A stretch of DNA of 64,000 nucleotides, taken from CAYUMU01 sp964445985 (lineage in GTDB: Bacteria; Planctomycetota; Planctomycetia; Pirellulales; S012-138). Below are positions 44,451 to 53,200 of the stretch, one piece after another; position 1 is the stretch's first letter; every line of letters begins with the position of its first letter. Location: NCBI GenBank assembly GCA_964445985.1, contig CAYUMU010000007.1:1-64000 (forward strand). The letters are read 5' to 3'. A program made the position numbers and the translations under genes. The notes beneath the pieces were generated by a model. That model did no database searches. It saw nothing but the letters and a program-made list of their open reading frames with translations, and was not told where the DNA came from.

Positions 44451-44822
44451 CTAGCAAGCGGTGTCGATCAGCACCGTGTCTTCGTGTTCGTAGCTGGGGG
44501 CGCAGCAGCAAATGAATTTGAGCTGCACCGTGCCGGTATTGGTGATGGTGTGAACCTCGCCCGGCGGAATGGCGATGGCGTCGCCCGGTTGGACCAGCCG
44601 CGTTTCCGGCCCCACTTCCAGGCGGCCTTCGCCCGTGAGAATGTAGTAAATTTCTTCGGTGCGAATGTGATAGTGCGGCGCGGTTTGCTGGCCTGGCTCC
44701 AGGCGGGCTTCGGCCAGGCTTTGATTGCGAATGGCCGAGTTGCGATGAGCGAGCAGCTCGCGAATTTCGGAACCATCCTTGGTAATAAAGGCCGGAACCT
44801 GGTCGATGTTCTGAACGTCCAT
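44451..44822 (-). CDS. Cupin-domain protein
   Basis: The 123-residue protein is a single cupin barrel. The metal-binding pattern is complete: motif 1 PHYHIRTEEIYYILTGEG (two His and a Glu) and motif 2 PGDAIAIPPGEVHTITN (His). The C-terminal part contains three consecutive cysteines (FICCCAPSYEHEDT). Small cupins of this type serve as dioxygenases, isomerases or sensors; the substrate is unknown. The start at 44822 follows GGAGGACACAGC, an excellent ribosome site; the longer frame from 44879 has none. It stands alone. Confidence 0.85.
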   Translation of the reverse strand: MDVQNIDQVPAFITKDGSEIRELLAHRNSAIRNQSLAEARLEPGQQTAPHYHIRTEEIYYILTGEGRLEVGPETRLVQPGDAIAIPPGEVHTITNTGTVQLKFICCCAPSYEHEDTVLIDTAC

Positions 44823-45047
44823 GCTGTGTCCTCCGCGGCAGGTTGAATCTTGAGCCATCTGCGTGGGATTGAACCCCACCCCCTTGGCCGACGGCCGCGC
44901 TGAGCCACCTTCAGGTGAGTTGCCCTCAAGGGGGCTGCCCTCGGGTGGGCGATCCTCAAACGCAAGTCTTCGGCCAGCTGTTATCTCATGCTAGCGGCCA
45001 AACTTGCCGCGTTCCAGAGAGGCGCGCAAGCTCCGCGGCTCAACTGC

Positions 45048-46613
45048 CTACAGCTCCCCCCGCTCGCGCGGTTGGAAGAGCGATACGGGCGACTCGTCCA
45101 AGGGCTCCAATTTCAATACCGCGGTGTGCAGCTTGCCTGCTCGTTCGAAGACCACTGGGCACTCCCCGGCGGCCGCGAGGAGCAACTGCTGAAATTCGTC
45201 GCTGTTCGCGAACGGCTTGCTGTTGACGGCCTGAATATGGTCGCCTTGCTTCAGGCCGGCGTCGGTGGCAGGGGAACTGGCCGCCAGTCGGGTCACGATC
45301 GCCACGCCTGGCTCGGCTTCGTCCATTCGCCACGATAGACCCACCCGCACCGGATTGCCGTCGAGGGTGACCTGGAGGCTGAACTTTTCGCCCTGCCGTT
45401 CCACTTCGAACACCGACTGCGGGTTGGCCAGTTGCACCAGGCGTATCAACCGGCCGCCATCGGTTAGCGGCTCGCCGTTCAGTTGCATCAGCCGGTCGCC
45501 GACGCGGAGCCCTGCTTTGGCGGCGGCGGTGCCTGGCATCACGCGAGTGAGCAACAAGCCCTCGCCCGCGGACCCCTCGGCCTCCCAGCCTACGCCCAAC
45601 CGGCCAGGCAGCGGCGGCTGCGGGGCTTCGACCAGCTTTCGCAACTCGGGCGTTTCTCGCCGAGCCGCGGCCCGAAAGCCCGGCAACTCGTCGGCGTTGG
45701 CCAGGTCTTCCACCACTCCAAACGTAAAGCGCACCACGCGCTCCATGCCTTCGGGATTCAGCTTTTCGCTGTCGTCGCTGGGGCGATGGTAGTCGCCGTG
45801 CAAGCCGGTGTGCGGCATGAGAATGGGGATGGAGCGGGCAAAAAACGGATAATGATCGCTGTTCTCCTGGATTTCCCAGGTGAAATCAACGACCAGATCT
45901 TGCTGGTTGTGCCGGGCGACCAGCTTTCGCAGCCCCCAGCTGCTGCGGCTGCCGGTGAGTTCCAGCTTGTTGTCTCGCAGCTTGCCAACCATATCCATAT
46001 TGATGGCGAACTTGACCCGGCTGAGGGGCAGGGTGGGTTGTTCGATCCAATGCTTGGAGCCCAACAGGCCTTTCTCTTCGGCATCCCACAGGGCAAAAAG
46101 AATCGTGCGTTTGGTGGGAAACTGCTGAAACGCCTCGACCAATTCGAGCAACGCGGCGGTGCCGCTGGCGTTATCATCGGCCCCGTTGTGGATATAGCCG
46201 GTGGGGCCAAAACTGTTCGACGCATTGCCGTAGCCCACGTGGTCGTAATGGGCGCCGACCACCACCACCTCGTGTTTGAGCCGCTCATCGGCGCCAGGCA
46301 AGATCGCCAGCAGGTTGCGATACCCGCTGCCAAAAGTTTGGAAGTACGTGCCGCCGTCGCCCGCCGGTTGCAGATTGTGCCTGGCGAACTCGCGAACCAG
46401 GTAGGCGCCCGCGGCATACCCGCCCCGACTGCCGGCCTCGCGGCCCTCAAAACTGTCTTCCGCCAGATAGAACGCGTGACGCTTGAGGTCGCGGCTGATG
46501 ATCGACTCGAAAGCCATCGCCCGCCGGGCCGCCAGATTTTCGGCAGCCTCAAACGCCTGGGCTGTCGCCGCCAGCCCAAACATGCCAGAGCAAAGAAGAA
46601 TCATGCGAAGCAT
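45048..46613 (-). CDS. Secreted M28 aminopeptidase-like protein with two PDZ domains
   Basis: The 521-residue protein begins with a signal peptide (MLRMILLCSGMFGLAATAQA). Its M28 zinc-peptidase core has the metal ligands in order: AHYDHVGYG (H122), HNGADDNASG (D146/D147), DAEEKG (E179/E180), INMDMVGKL (D207) and the final His in GLHGDYHRPSDD. Two PDZ domains follow (about 345-425 and 430-510; LTRVMPGTAAAKAGLRVGDR; VTRLAASSPATDAGLKQGDH). The core hydrolyses peptides from the N terminus; the PDZ domains probably bind substrates or inhibit access. A second member of the same kind is encoded at 61715. The 224-bp stretch between its start and the tRNA gene holds nothing clear. Confidence 0.87.
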   Translation of the reverse strand: MLRMILLCSGMFGLAATAQAFEAAENLAARRAMAFESIISRDLKRHAFYLAEDSFEGREAGSRGGYAAGAYLVREFARHNLQPAGDGGTYFQTFGSGYRNLLAILPGADERLKHEVVVVGAHYDHVGYGNASNSFGPTGYIHNGADDNASGTAALLELVEAFQQFPTKRTILFALWDAEEKGLLGSKHWIEQPTLPLSRVKFAINMDMVGKLRDNKLELTGSRSSWGLRKLVARHNQQDLVVDFTWEIQENSDHYPFFARSIPILMPHTGLHGDYHRPSDDSEKLNPEGMERVVRFTFGVVEDLANADELPGFRAAARRETPELRKLVEAPQPPLPGRLGVGWEAEGSAGEGLLLTRVMPGTAAAKAGLRVGDRLMQLNGEPLTDGGRLIRLVQLANPQSVFEVERQGEKFSLQVTLDGNPVRVGLSWRMDEAEPGVAIVTRLAASSPATDAGLKQGDHIQAVNSKPFANSDEFQQLLLAAAGECPVVFERAGKLHTAVLKLEPLDESPVSLFQPRERGEL

Positions 46614-46837
46614 GGCAGGGGGGGCTCACATGGGGCAGGAAAAAAATGACGGGCAGCCGTACATTCGGCCTACCGGTCGGCAGAGAATACCAAATGGGCA
46701 TTTTGGGTGGGCGAGGGTCGGTATGCCCATGATAGCATCGGCCACAACCCCATAAACCGTAAGCGGCCTTGCTCCGAAGCGGAGAAAGAGTAAAATCCTC
46801 CCAAGTGACAGCACCTAACAGTGCGCCCAGTCCCCCC

Positions 46838-46927
46838 GGAGAGGTGGCTGAGTGGTCGAAAGCGCCGGTTTGCTAAATCGGTGAACGGGGTCAACCCGTT
46901 CCGCAGGTTCGAATCCTGTCCTCTCCG
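46838..46927 (+). tRNA. tRNA-Ser (anticodon GCU)
   Basis: The 90-nt sequence folds as a class II tRNA. The acceptor arms GGAGAGG and CCTCTCC pair with discriminator G; the D arm is GCTGAGTGGTCGAAAGC; the anticodon loop TTTGCTAAA carries GCT in the middle. A long variable arm (around GAACGGGGTCAACCCGTTC) and the T arm (CAGGTTCGAATCCTG) follow. No CCA is encoded. The gene marks the left edge of the accessory segment with the Wadjet operon. Confidence 0.97.
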
Positions 46928-46936
46928 CTCATTTCA

Positions 46937-46990
46937 AAACGCCCTCTGCAACCCTTTGAAGCACAATGACTTGCAGAGGGCGTTTCGTTT
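46937..46990 (+). terminator. Rho-independent terminator of the tRNA-Ser gene
   Basis: A perfect 15-bp stem (AAACGCCCTCTGCAA at 46937-46951 and its complement at 46971-46985) with a 19-nt loop starts nine bases after the tRNA. The right arm ends in TTT and continues CGTTT. It is a strong hairpin with a modest T tract. Confidence 0.75.
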
Positions 46991-46998
46991 GTCACAGT

Positions 46999-47230
46999 CA
47001 ACTGTGCCAAAAAGACGAGCAGCGGACGCCCAGTACGCCTTACGGAGAGTCCTTCCGGTACAAGTGTGGCCTGTACCAGCAGAGCCATGGCGGCAAATGC
47101 GGTCATCATCATGTAGAGGGCATCGCTGCTACCCAGTTTGTGCTCAGTTGTGTTCGACAGCGGGCATTAACGCCTGGACGACTCCCAAGATCAGCGCGAC
47201 CAACTCCGCCTTGGTCTGCTGGTGCAGTTC
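46999..47230 (+). pseudogene. C-terminal remnant of a serine recombinase (zinc-ribbon part)
   Basis: In one frame the DNA encodes QLCQKDEQRTPSTPYGESFR, then YKCGLYQQSHGGKCGHHHVE followed by GIAATQFVLSCVRQRALTP. This matches the zinc beta-ribbon of large serine recombinases (YRCGxYxxxHGxxCxHNxV). After about 60 codons the similarity continues one frame over (LDDSQDQRDQLRLGLLVQF). No start codon or catalytic domain is present, so only a broken 3' end remains. Lying between a tRNA gene and a defence operon, it is probably left from the integrase that brought the island. The remaining stretch up to 47319 shows no feature. Confidence 0.55.
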
Positions 47231-47319
47231 TGGTTTTGGTAGCAATATCACTTTAATTACACTACAGTTGTATTTCATCGACGGAAAACTGCTGAAATCT
47301 CGACCATCCCGCATTGAAG

Positions 47320-48912
47320 ATGCCGCATCACTTCAACCACAGTTCGCTGGCGGTATTTCGCCATCTGAACGTCGATCTGAGCGCTCGCTACAGAAACGTG
47401 GTTGACGTTTTTACTCTTGCGAAGGCCGAGTTTCGCCTTCATCTTCGCCCTGCGGAGATCGCCGCTCGAATGCGGGACCGCGGAGCGCTGGTCTCCGACG
47501 AAGAAGTGGGCGAAGCACTCGACCAATTGGTCGAGTGGGGAAATCTGCAGGCCTATCACGACTCTGCCGAGGTCGCTTCGCTGGCGGACTTTCAGCGCCG
47601 GCACTTTCTGTATCAATTGACGGCCGCGGGTGAAGCTGCCGAGCGGGCCATTGCGGAGTTCTGGCTGATCCTGGACCGGCCGGTCACTTTGGAGACGGAA
47701 GCGCTCGCTCGCCTGAATGAATTCCTGGGAGAGCTTGGCGAACTGGGGCGGGATGCTGATCCAGACGAGGCCAAGGCGGCGCGAGTCTTGCGAACGATCG
47801 CCGCCGACGCGGAAGCGATCACTGCGCATGCGCAATCGTTCTTCCGCTGGCTGCACGAACAAACCGCGCAGCGCGGCGCCGACCTGGCGAGCTTCATTGC
47901 CTACAAAGAACGCCTGATCGATTATCTCCGCCGCTTTTTGGAAGAGCTGGCGAGTCAAAGTCCACTCATTAGTGAACGGATCCGCGACATCCAGCCTGCG
48001 ATCGAGCGTCTTCTGCACTGCGCCGCTAAACAGGAAACGGCGGGGGCCTTTTCCATTGACGAAGCCGAACGCGAGCACCAATTCCAGTTGGCGCTGCAGC
48101 GTTGGCGGCAGCGTTGGCTTGGCCTGCACCGCTGGTTTGTGGGCGTGGCAGGCGCCCCGCAGGTCAAGCAACTCCGGTTAGCAGCCGGGGCCGCGATTCC
48201 CCAACTGCTGGACATCGCGGCGCAGTTGCACGACCAGCGGGCTATGCGCAGCAACCGCCGGGCCGACTTGCTGACGCTCGCGGGTTGGTTCCTGCAAGCG
48301 AACGACGACCGTCAGGCACACCGCTTGTGGGGAGCGGCCTTTGCCGCGCATCCGGTGCGGCATTGGCAGGTGAATCTGGCCACGCTCGAGCAGCGCGAAC
48401 AGCAGCCCGTGCCGGCGCATCAAAGCTGGCTCGCCGCGCCGCCGGTTTACATTGCACCCGAACTCCGGCAAACGGGCCGAGTTACTCAATCGGCCCCGGC
48501 GCGGCCCATCGTCGACCGCTCCCACGAACGCCGCCTGCTGCGTTTCCGTCTGCGTGAAGCGCAATTGCAAGCGGCCCGAGCCCGGCAAAGCCTCCTGGCG
48601 GTCGGACGGCGGCGGCTATCCGAAATCGGTTTCCTGGAGCAGGAAGCGCTGAACTTGCTGCTCGAATTGCTCGATCGCGCGGCCCCGGCGCGAGCATCAG
48701 GGGATGAAGCGACGGCCACCAGCGAAGATGGCTCACTCGCCATCGTCATCGATTGGAACGTGCCCCGTCGAATCGCTTCTATTGAAACGTCGCAAGGCTG
48801 GTTGCATACTGACGATGCCAGGGTGCAGGTGATGGAAGCGAGCGACCTCGCTCATCACTCGGTGTCCCGTAGCGACGACACCGTGGCTGCGTCCGAAGTT
48901 TGTCCAGCTTGA
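47320..48912 (+). CDS. jetA: Wadjet type II component JetA (TIGR02677, DUF2397)
   Basis: The 530-residue protein reads as TIGR02677: HFNHSSLAVFRHLNVDLSARYRNV at the N terminus, LRPAEIAARMRDRG, the HDSAEVASLADFQRRHFLYQLT block, and long helices after residue 150 rich in Arg, Glu, Ala and Leu. It is the first gene of the four-gene TIGR02677/02678/02680/02679 neighbourhood now known as the type II Wadjet system, where it plays the kleisin-like role of MukF in the SMC complex. The start at 47320 is an ATG two codons after an in-frame TTG. jetB begins 18 bp after its stop. There are no frameshifts. Confidence 0.88.
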   Translation: MPHHFNHSSLAVFRHLNVDLSARYRNVVDVFTLAKAEFRLHLRPAEIAARMRDRGALVSDEEVGEALDQLVEWGNLQAYHDSAEVASLADFQRRHFLYQLTAAGEAAERAIAEFWLILDRPVTLETEALARLNEFLGELGELGRDADPDEAKAARVLRTIAADAEAITAHAQSFFRWLHEQTAQRGADLASFIAYKERLIDYLRRFLEELASQSPLISERIRDIQPAIERLLHCAAKQETAGAFSIDEAEREHQFQLALQRWRQRWLGLHRWFVGVAGAPQVKQLRLAAGAAIPQLLDIAAQLHDQRAMRSNRRADLLTLAGWFLQANDDRQAHRLWGAAFAAHPVRHWQVNLATLEQREQQPVPAHQSWLAAPPVYIAPELRQTGRVTQSAPARPIVDRSHERRLLRFRLREAQLQAARARQSLLAVGRRRLSEIGFLEQEALNLLLELLDRAAPARASGDEATATSEDGSLAIVIDWNVPRRIASIETSQGWLHTDDARVQVMEASDLAHHSVSRSDDTVAASEVCPA

Positions 48913-48930
48913 GCGCCTCTCGATTGCCTC

Positions 48931-50205
48931 GTGTTCATGCCTGCTCCGCCCGAGCCCACTTCCGTTGATTCTCTCACCGGGCGTTCGGTTTCCAGCCGCA
49001 CGCTCACGGCGGGGGCGCGCTTGCGGCGGGCAGCGGCAATCTCGGTCGAGTCCGAACGGCGGGCTGCGCTCGTCACCTTATTGAAACAGCCGATCTTGCC
49101 CGCGTCCGGCGCAACGGCGGACGCCTATCGCCTGGTCTGGCGGCATCAAGAGTACTTGCAGGATTGGCTCAAGCGGTTCCCAGGCTGGACCCTCGTCCTG
49201 CAAAGCGATGTGGCGCGACTGCGCAAAGAACCGGCCGGATTTGAAGACTGCACGCGCGGCGCCGCCGATCCCTGTAACCATCAGCCTCTCACGCGGCAGC
49301 GGTATGCGCTGCTATGCATCGTGCTGGCGGTTCTGGAGAGCGAGGAGCGGCAAACGACCTTGGGGCTCCTCGCCGAGCGCACCTCCCGGCTGGCCGCGGG
49401 CGATCCGCGCTTGCTCGCCCACGGCTTTCGGTTCGAACTGACACAGCAAGAAAGCCGGCGGGATCTGGTTTGCGCGATTCACGTGCTCGTCGATTTGGGA
49501 GTGATGGTTCGCAACGATGGCGACGAGCAGCTGTTCATTCACGGCACCGGCGACGCGCTCTATCGCATTCAGCGGCCCATCCTGTCGTCGCTGTTGTGCG
49601 TGAGCCGCGCCCCTTCGACTTTGCCGGACATGGTTTGGCCCGATCGCCTCGCGGCCTTGCATGAGCGGGAATTTCCCGATACCGATGAAGCCCGGAATCG
49701 GCAGTTGAGGCATCAACTCGTCCGCCGACTGCTGGACCAACCGGTGATTTATTACGCTCAACTGAGCGAGCAGGAATTGGCCTATCTCAGCAGTCAGCGG
49801 AGCCACTTGCTCAAGGAGATTGAAGAGGCGACCGGCCTGATTGCGGAAGTGCGCGGCGAGGGAATTGCCCTCCTCGATTTCGCGCAGGAGTTCGACGACA
49901 TCGTCCTGCCCGAAGCGGGCACCTTGGGACACGCAACGCTGCTGCTTTCCGAGTGGCTGGCCCTGCAACTACGGTCGGGAAGCGCGGAGGGCATCGAGCT
50001 GGCGCTGATCGGCAAGCAGATGGCGTTGCTGGCTGCCGAGCACGAAACACATTGGAAAAAGGGGGTCACACAACCGGCCCATTGCGAGAAGCTGACGCGC
50101 GAGGTGTTGTGGCGGCTCGAAGCCCTCGGCCTCATTGAACTGCGGCGGGGCCTGGTGTTTCCGCGCCCCGCCATTGCGCGTTACGCGCTGCGAGTCGCGG
50201 AATGA
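48931..50205 (+). CDS. jetB: Wadjet type II component JetB (TIGR02678, DUF2398)
   Basis: The 424-residue protein corresponds to TIGR02678: AALVTLLKQPILPA near the N terminus, RLVWRHQEYLQDWLKRFPGW, LQSDVARLRKEP, QRYALLCIVLAVLESEERQT, DDIVLPEAGTLGHATLLLSE near the C terminus, and LWRLEALGLIELRRG at the end, a winged-helix-like region. In the Wadjet complex it takes the MukE-like place, bridging the kleisin JetA and the ATPase heads. Translation starts at a GTG (an ATG follows two codons later). Its stop codon overlaps the jetC start as ATGA (50202-50205), which implies coupled translation. Confidence 0.88.
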   Translation: MFMPAPPEPTSVDSLTGRSVSSRTLTAGARLRRAAAISVESERRAALVTLLKQPILPASGATADAYRLVWRHQEYLQDWLKRFPGWTLVLQSDVARLRKEPAGFEDCTRGAADPCNHQPLTRQRYALLCIVLAVLESEERQTTLGLLAERTSRLAAGDPRLLAHGFRFELTQQESRRDLVCAIHVLVDLGVMVRNDGDEQLFIHGTGDALYRIQRPILSSLLCVSRAPSTLPDMVWPDRLAALHEREFPDTDEARNRQLRHQLVRRLLDQPVIYYAQLSEQELAYLSSQRSHLLKEIEEATGLIAEVRGEGIALLDFAQEFDDIVLPEAGTLGHATLLLSEWLALQLRSGSAEGIELALIGKQMALLAAEHETHWKKGVTQPAHCEKLTREVLWRLEALGLIELRRGLVFPRPAIARYALRVAE

Positions 50206-53200
50206 ATGCACCTCTGGCAGCGGACGGAACATCCCCTTCCGCGTTTTCCGCGGAGCTCGTCGAGCGATTGCTCCAGCGGCAATTGCCTTTGCCCGGCCGC
50301 GAGCGCTGGCAGCCCTTGCGGGCGGGCCTGGTCAATATTTTTCTCTTCGAAGATGAGCGGTTTCCTTTCGCTGACGGCCGGCTGCTGATTCGCGGCATCA
50401 ACGCTTCCGGCAAAAGTCGAGCGCTCGCGTTCCTGCTCCCCTTCTTGTTGGATGCCAACTTGAGCGCGACACGGCTGGAACCGGATCGGGACGCACAGCG
50501 GCAGGTGCCCTGGAATCTGCTCATGGGAGAGCATCACGATCGGCTGGGATACAGCTGGCTGGAGCTCGGCCGGCTCGATCCAGAGCGGGGAGCGGAGTAC
50601 CTCACGCTGGGCTGCGGTCTGAAGGCGATCAAGGATCGCGGCATCGTCGAACATTGGTTTTTCTCCACGCCCCGCCGCATCGACGCCGATTTGCAACTCG
50701 TCACGCCGCACCGCACCGCCCTCACCAGACGCCAACTGAGCGAAGCGCTCGACGATCGGGGCCAGGTTTTCGAGCGGGCGCAGGATTATCGCCGACTGGT
50801 CGATGAAAAACTGTTTGGCTTGGGCGAGCGCTACGACTATCTGATCGAATTGCTCCTCTCGCTCCGGCAGCCGCAACTGGCCAAGAAGTTGGAACTCGAG
50901 CAGCTCGAACTGGCGCTGCAGGAATCGTTGCCGCCGCTCACGGAGAGACTGCTGACGACGGCGGCGGAGGCATTTCGTTCGCTCGACGAAGACCGGCGTC
51001 AATTGCGGGAGGCGCGGCATGCCTGGGAACGCGCGGCGGCCTTTTTGGAACCCTATCGTCAACACGTGCGCTGTGGCCTGCGCCGTTCCGCTGAGCAAGT
51101 GCTGGGGGCTCAGCGTAAGTTCGACAACGATAGCCGTAAGGTCCGCAATCTGGAACAAACGGTTAAACAATTGCATGCGCAGCGGCAGGAATATCAGTCG
51201 GCGCATGAACGAGCCCAGCAGGAAGCAGCCGACTATGAATCCCAGATTCGCGTCCTGCAGGAGAGCGAAGCGGCGCGCAACGCTCAACGGCTCACCAATC
51301 TGAGATCCAGTGTCGAGCAGGCGCAGGCGGCCCTGGAGCGGCAGGAGAATGGCTTCGCTCAATCCGAACAGCAGACTCAGCGCTTCGCGGCGAGGTTGGC
51401 GGAAGCGGAAGAAAGTTTCAACACCCGCCAGCAGACCGCGGCCCGGCAATCTCAGGCCGCTGGCAAACTCACCGTTCCGGTACCACTCGTCCGTTTGCAA
51501 GCGGATCGACTTGGCCCGCTGCTCAGTCGTGGCGATTGGTCCACCGCGGAAGCCGATCCGGTGTTTGCCGCGTTGCAGAAAGAAACCCAGCGCTGGAATC
51601 GCCAGGCCGAACGATTGAGCAAGGCCAACGAAGAACTCCGCAAGCTGCACCAGCACTGGCAGGCGCAGCAGACCGTGCTCGCGCAGCGGGAAGCGCAGCA
51701 GCAGGCTCAGGCGGAACGAGTGACCGCCCGCGCCGCCGCGATCGTTCGAATTCGCGGCGAGCTTTGGCAGAATATTGGTGATTGGCTGGCTGCGTCCGGT
51801 GAATTGTTTGCGAAGGTCAATCCGCTCGCTGAGCTGGAACCAGCCTGGCTCGCCTGGGCAGAGCACACGGAAGGTCGCGATCCGCTCGCCATTGCCGCCG
51901 ACGCCGCCTATCAGCAACGGCTGGGCGAGATTTCCGCCAGGCAAGCCGGGATCGAACAACAGCGGGCGCTGCTCGAACAACAGATTCAAACCGCGGAGCG
52001 CGAGCTCGCGCGCCTGCGGTCTGGAGGCGAGATCGTTCCGCTGCCGCCTGCCACGCGCGAGGTCGCCTTGCGCGAAGCTCGCCCGGGGGCTCCGTTCTGG
52101 CGACTGGTGGACTTCGTTCCGGCCGTTCCCGCGGAGGAACACGCGGGCTGGGAAGCGGCGTTGCAGGCTGCCGGTTTGCTCGACGCCTGGCTCCTTCCCT
52201 CGGGTCAATTGAAGAACGAGCGCTGCGAGGTGTTCTTGCTCGCCACAGGAGAAGCGCTACCCTGGGACCGGCAGTTGTCGCGTGTCCTGCGTTTTGCGGG
52301 ACCAGCCGGAACGATTAGCGAAGAACTGCTGAACGGAGTGTTGCAACGCATCGGTGTGGGAGCTGAAGCAGGGGGAGTTTGGGTGGATCGCGCGGGGCGC
52401 TGGCAGAATGGTCCGCTCCACGGTCATTGGGAAAAGGAGGACGCCGAATTCATCGGCACTGCCGCCCGCGAACGAAACCGGCAGCGGCGGCGGCAGTCAC
52501 TGCAGCGGGAGATCGAATCCCACCAGGTCGAGCAACTTCGCTGGCGGAAGGTTCATTTCGCGCTGCGGCAATCCATCCTTCATTTGGATGGACTCCGCCA
52601 GCGTTATCCCAGCGATCAACCGCTGCGCACTGCCTTGCTGGAGCTCGCCTCTGCCGAAGGATTGCTGGCCGAAGCGGAGACCGCGACGCAAATCGCCGCC
52701 GGAGAGGAAGGGAAGACCCGATCTGCTTATGCCGAGCGCCAGGACGAACGGAATCGCGTCGCGCAGGAACAGGGCTTGAGCGAATGGGCAGAACGCCCGG
52801 CGGAATTGGCCGATCAGTTGAGCCAGTATGCAACGGGGCTGACACTGCTCCAACGAGACTTTGCCGACGCGGCGGCGGCGCACGTGGCCGCCGTCCGCGG
52901 CCAGGCCGATCATTCCGCGGCGTCGGCGAAACTGGCGACCGCGCGGCAGGACCTGGAGACGACCAAGCAGGAAGTCCGCCGGCAGCAGGTGGAACTGGAA
53001 ACCTTGGAAGCCACGCTGGGAGCCGCCGAGACGGAGATCAGCCGCCAGTTGACGGAAGCCAAGGCGCGGGCACAAGCGGCGAGCACGGAGGCCGGCAAGA
53101 ATTTCAAGCTGTCTGCCGAGGCTGCAGCGCAGATCGGCGCGAAGGGAGAGCAGATCGCGGAGCTCACCGCGACCCTGACCGAGCAGAGCGAAGCCCGCCG

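Noticed and set aside
44869..44886. T-arm-like GGATTGAACCCCACC
   Set aside because: No acceptor, D or anticodon arms around it; not a tRNA.
50181..52208. Long minus-strand open frame (675 codons) opposite jetC
   Set aside because: Antisense shadow of the GC-rich jetC gene; Arg/Leu/Gln-rich composition, no motif, no ribosome site.
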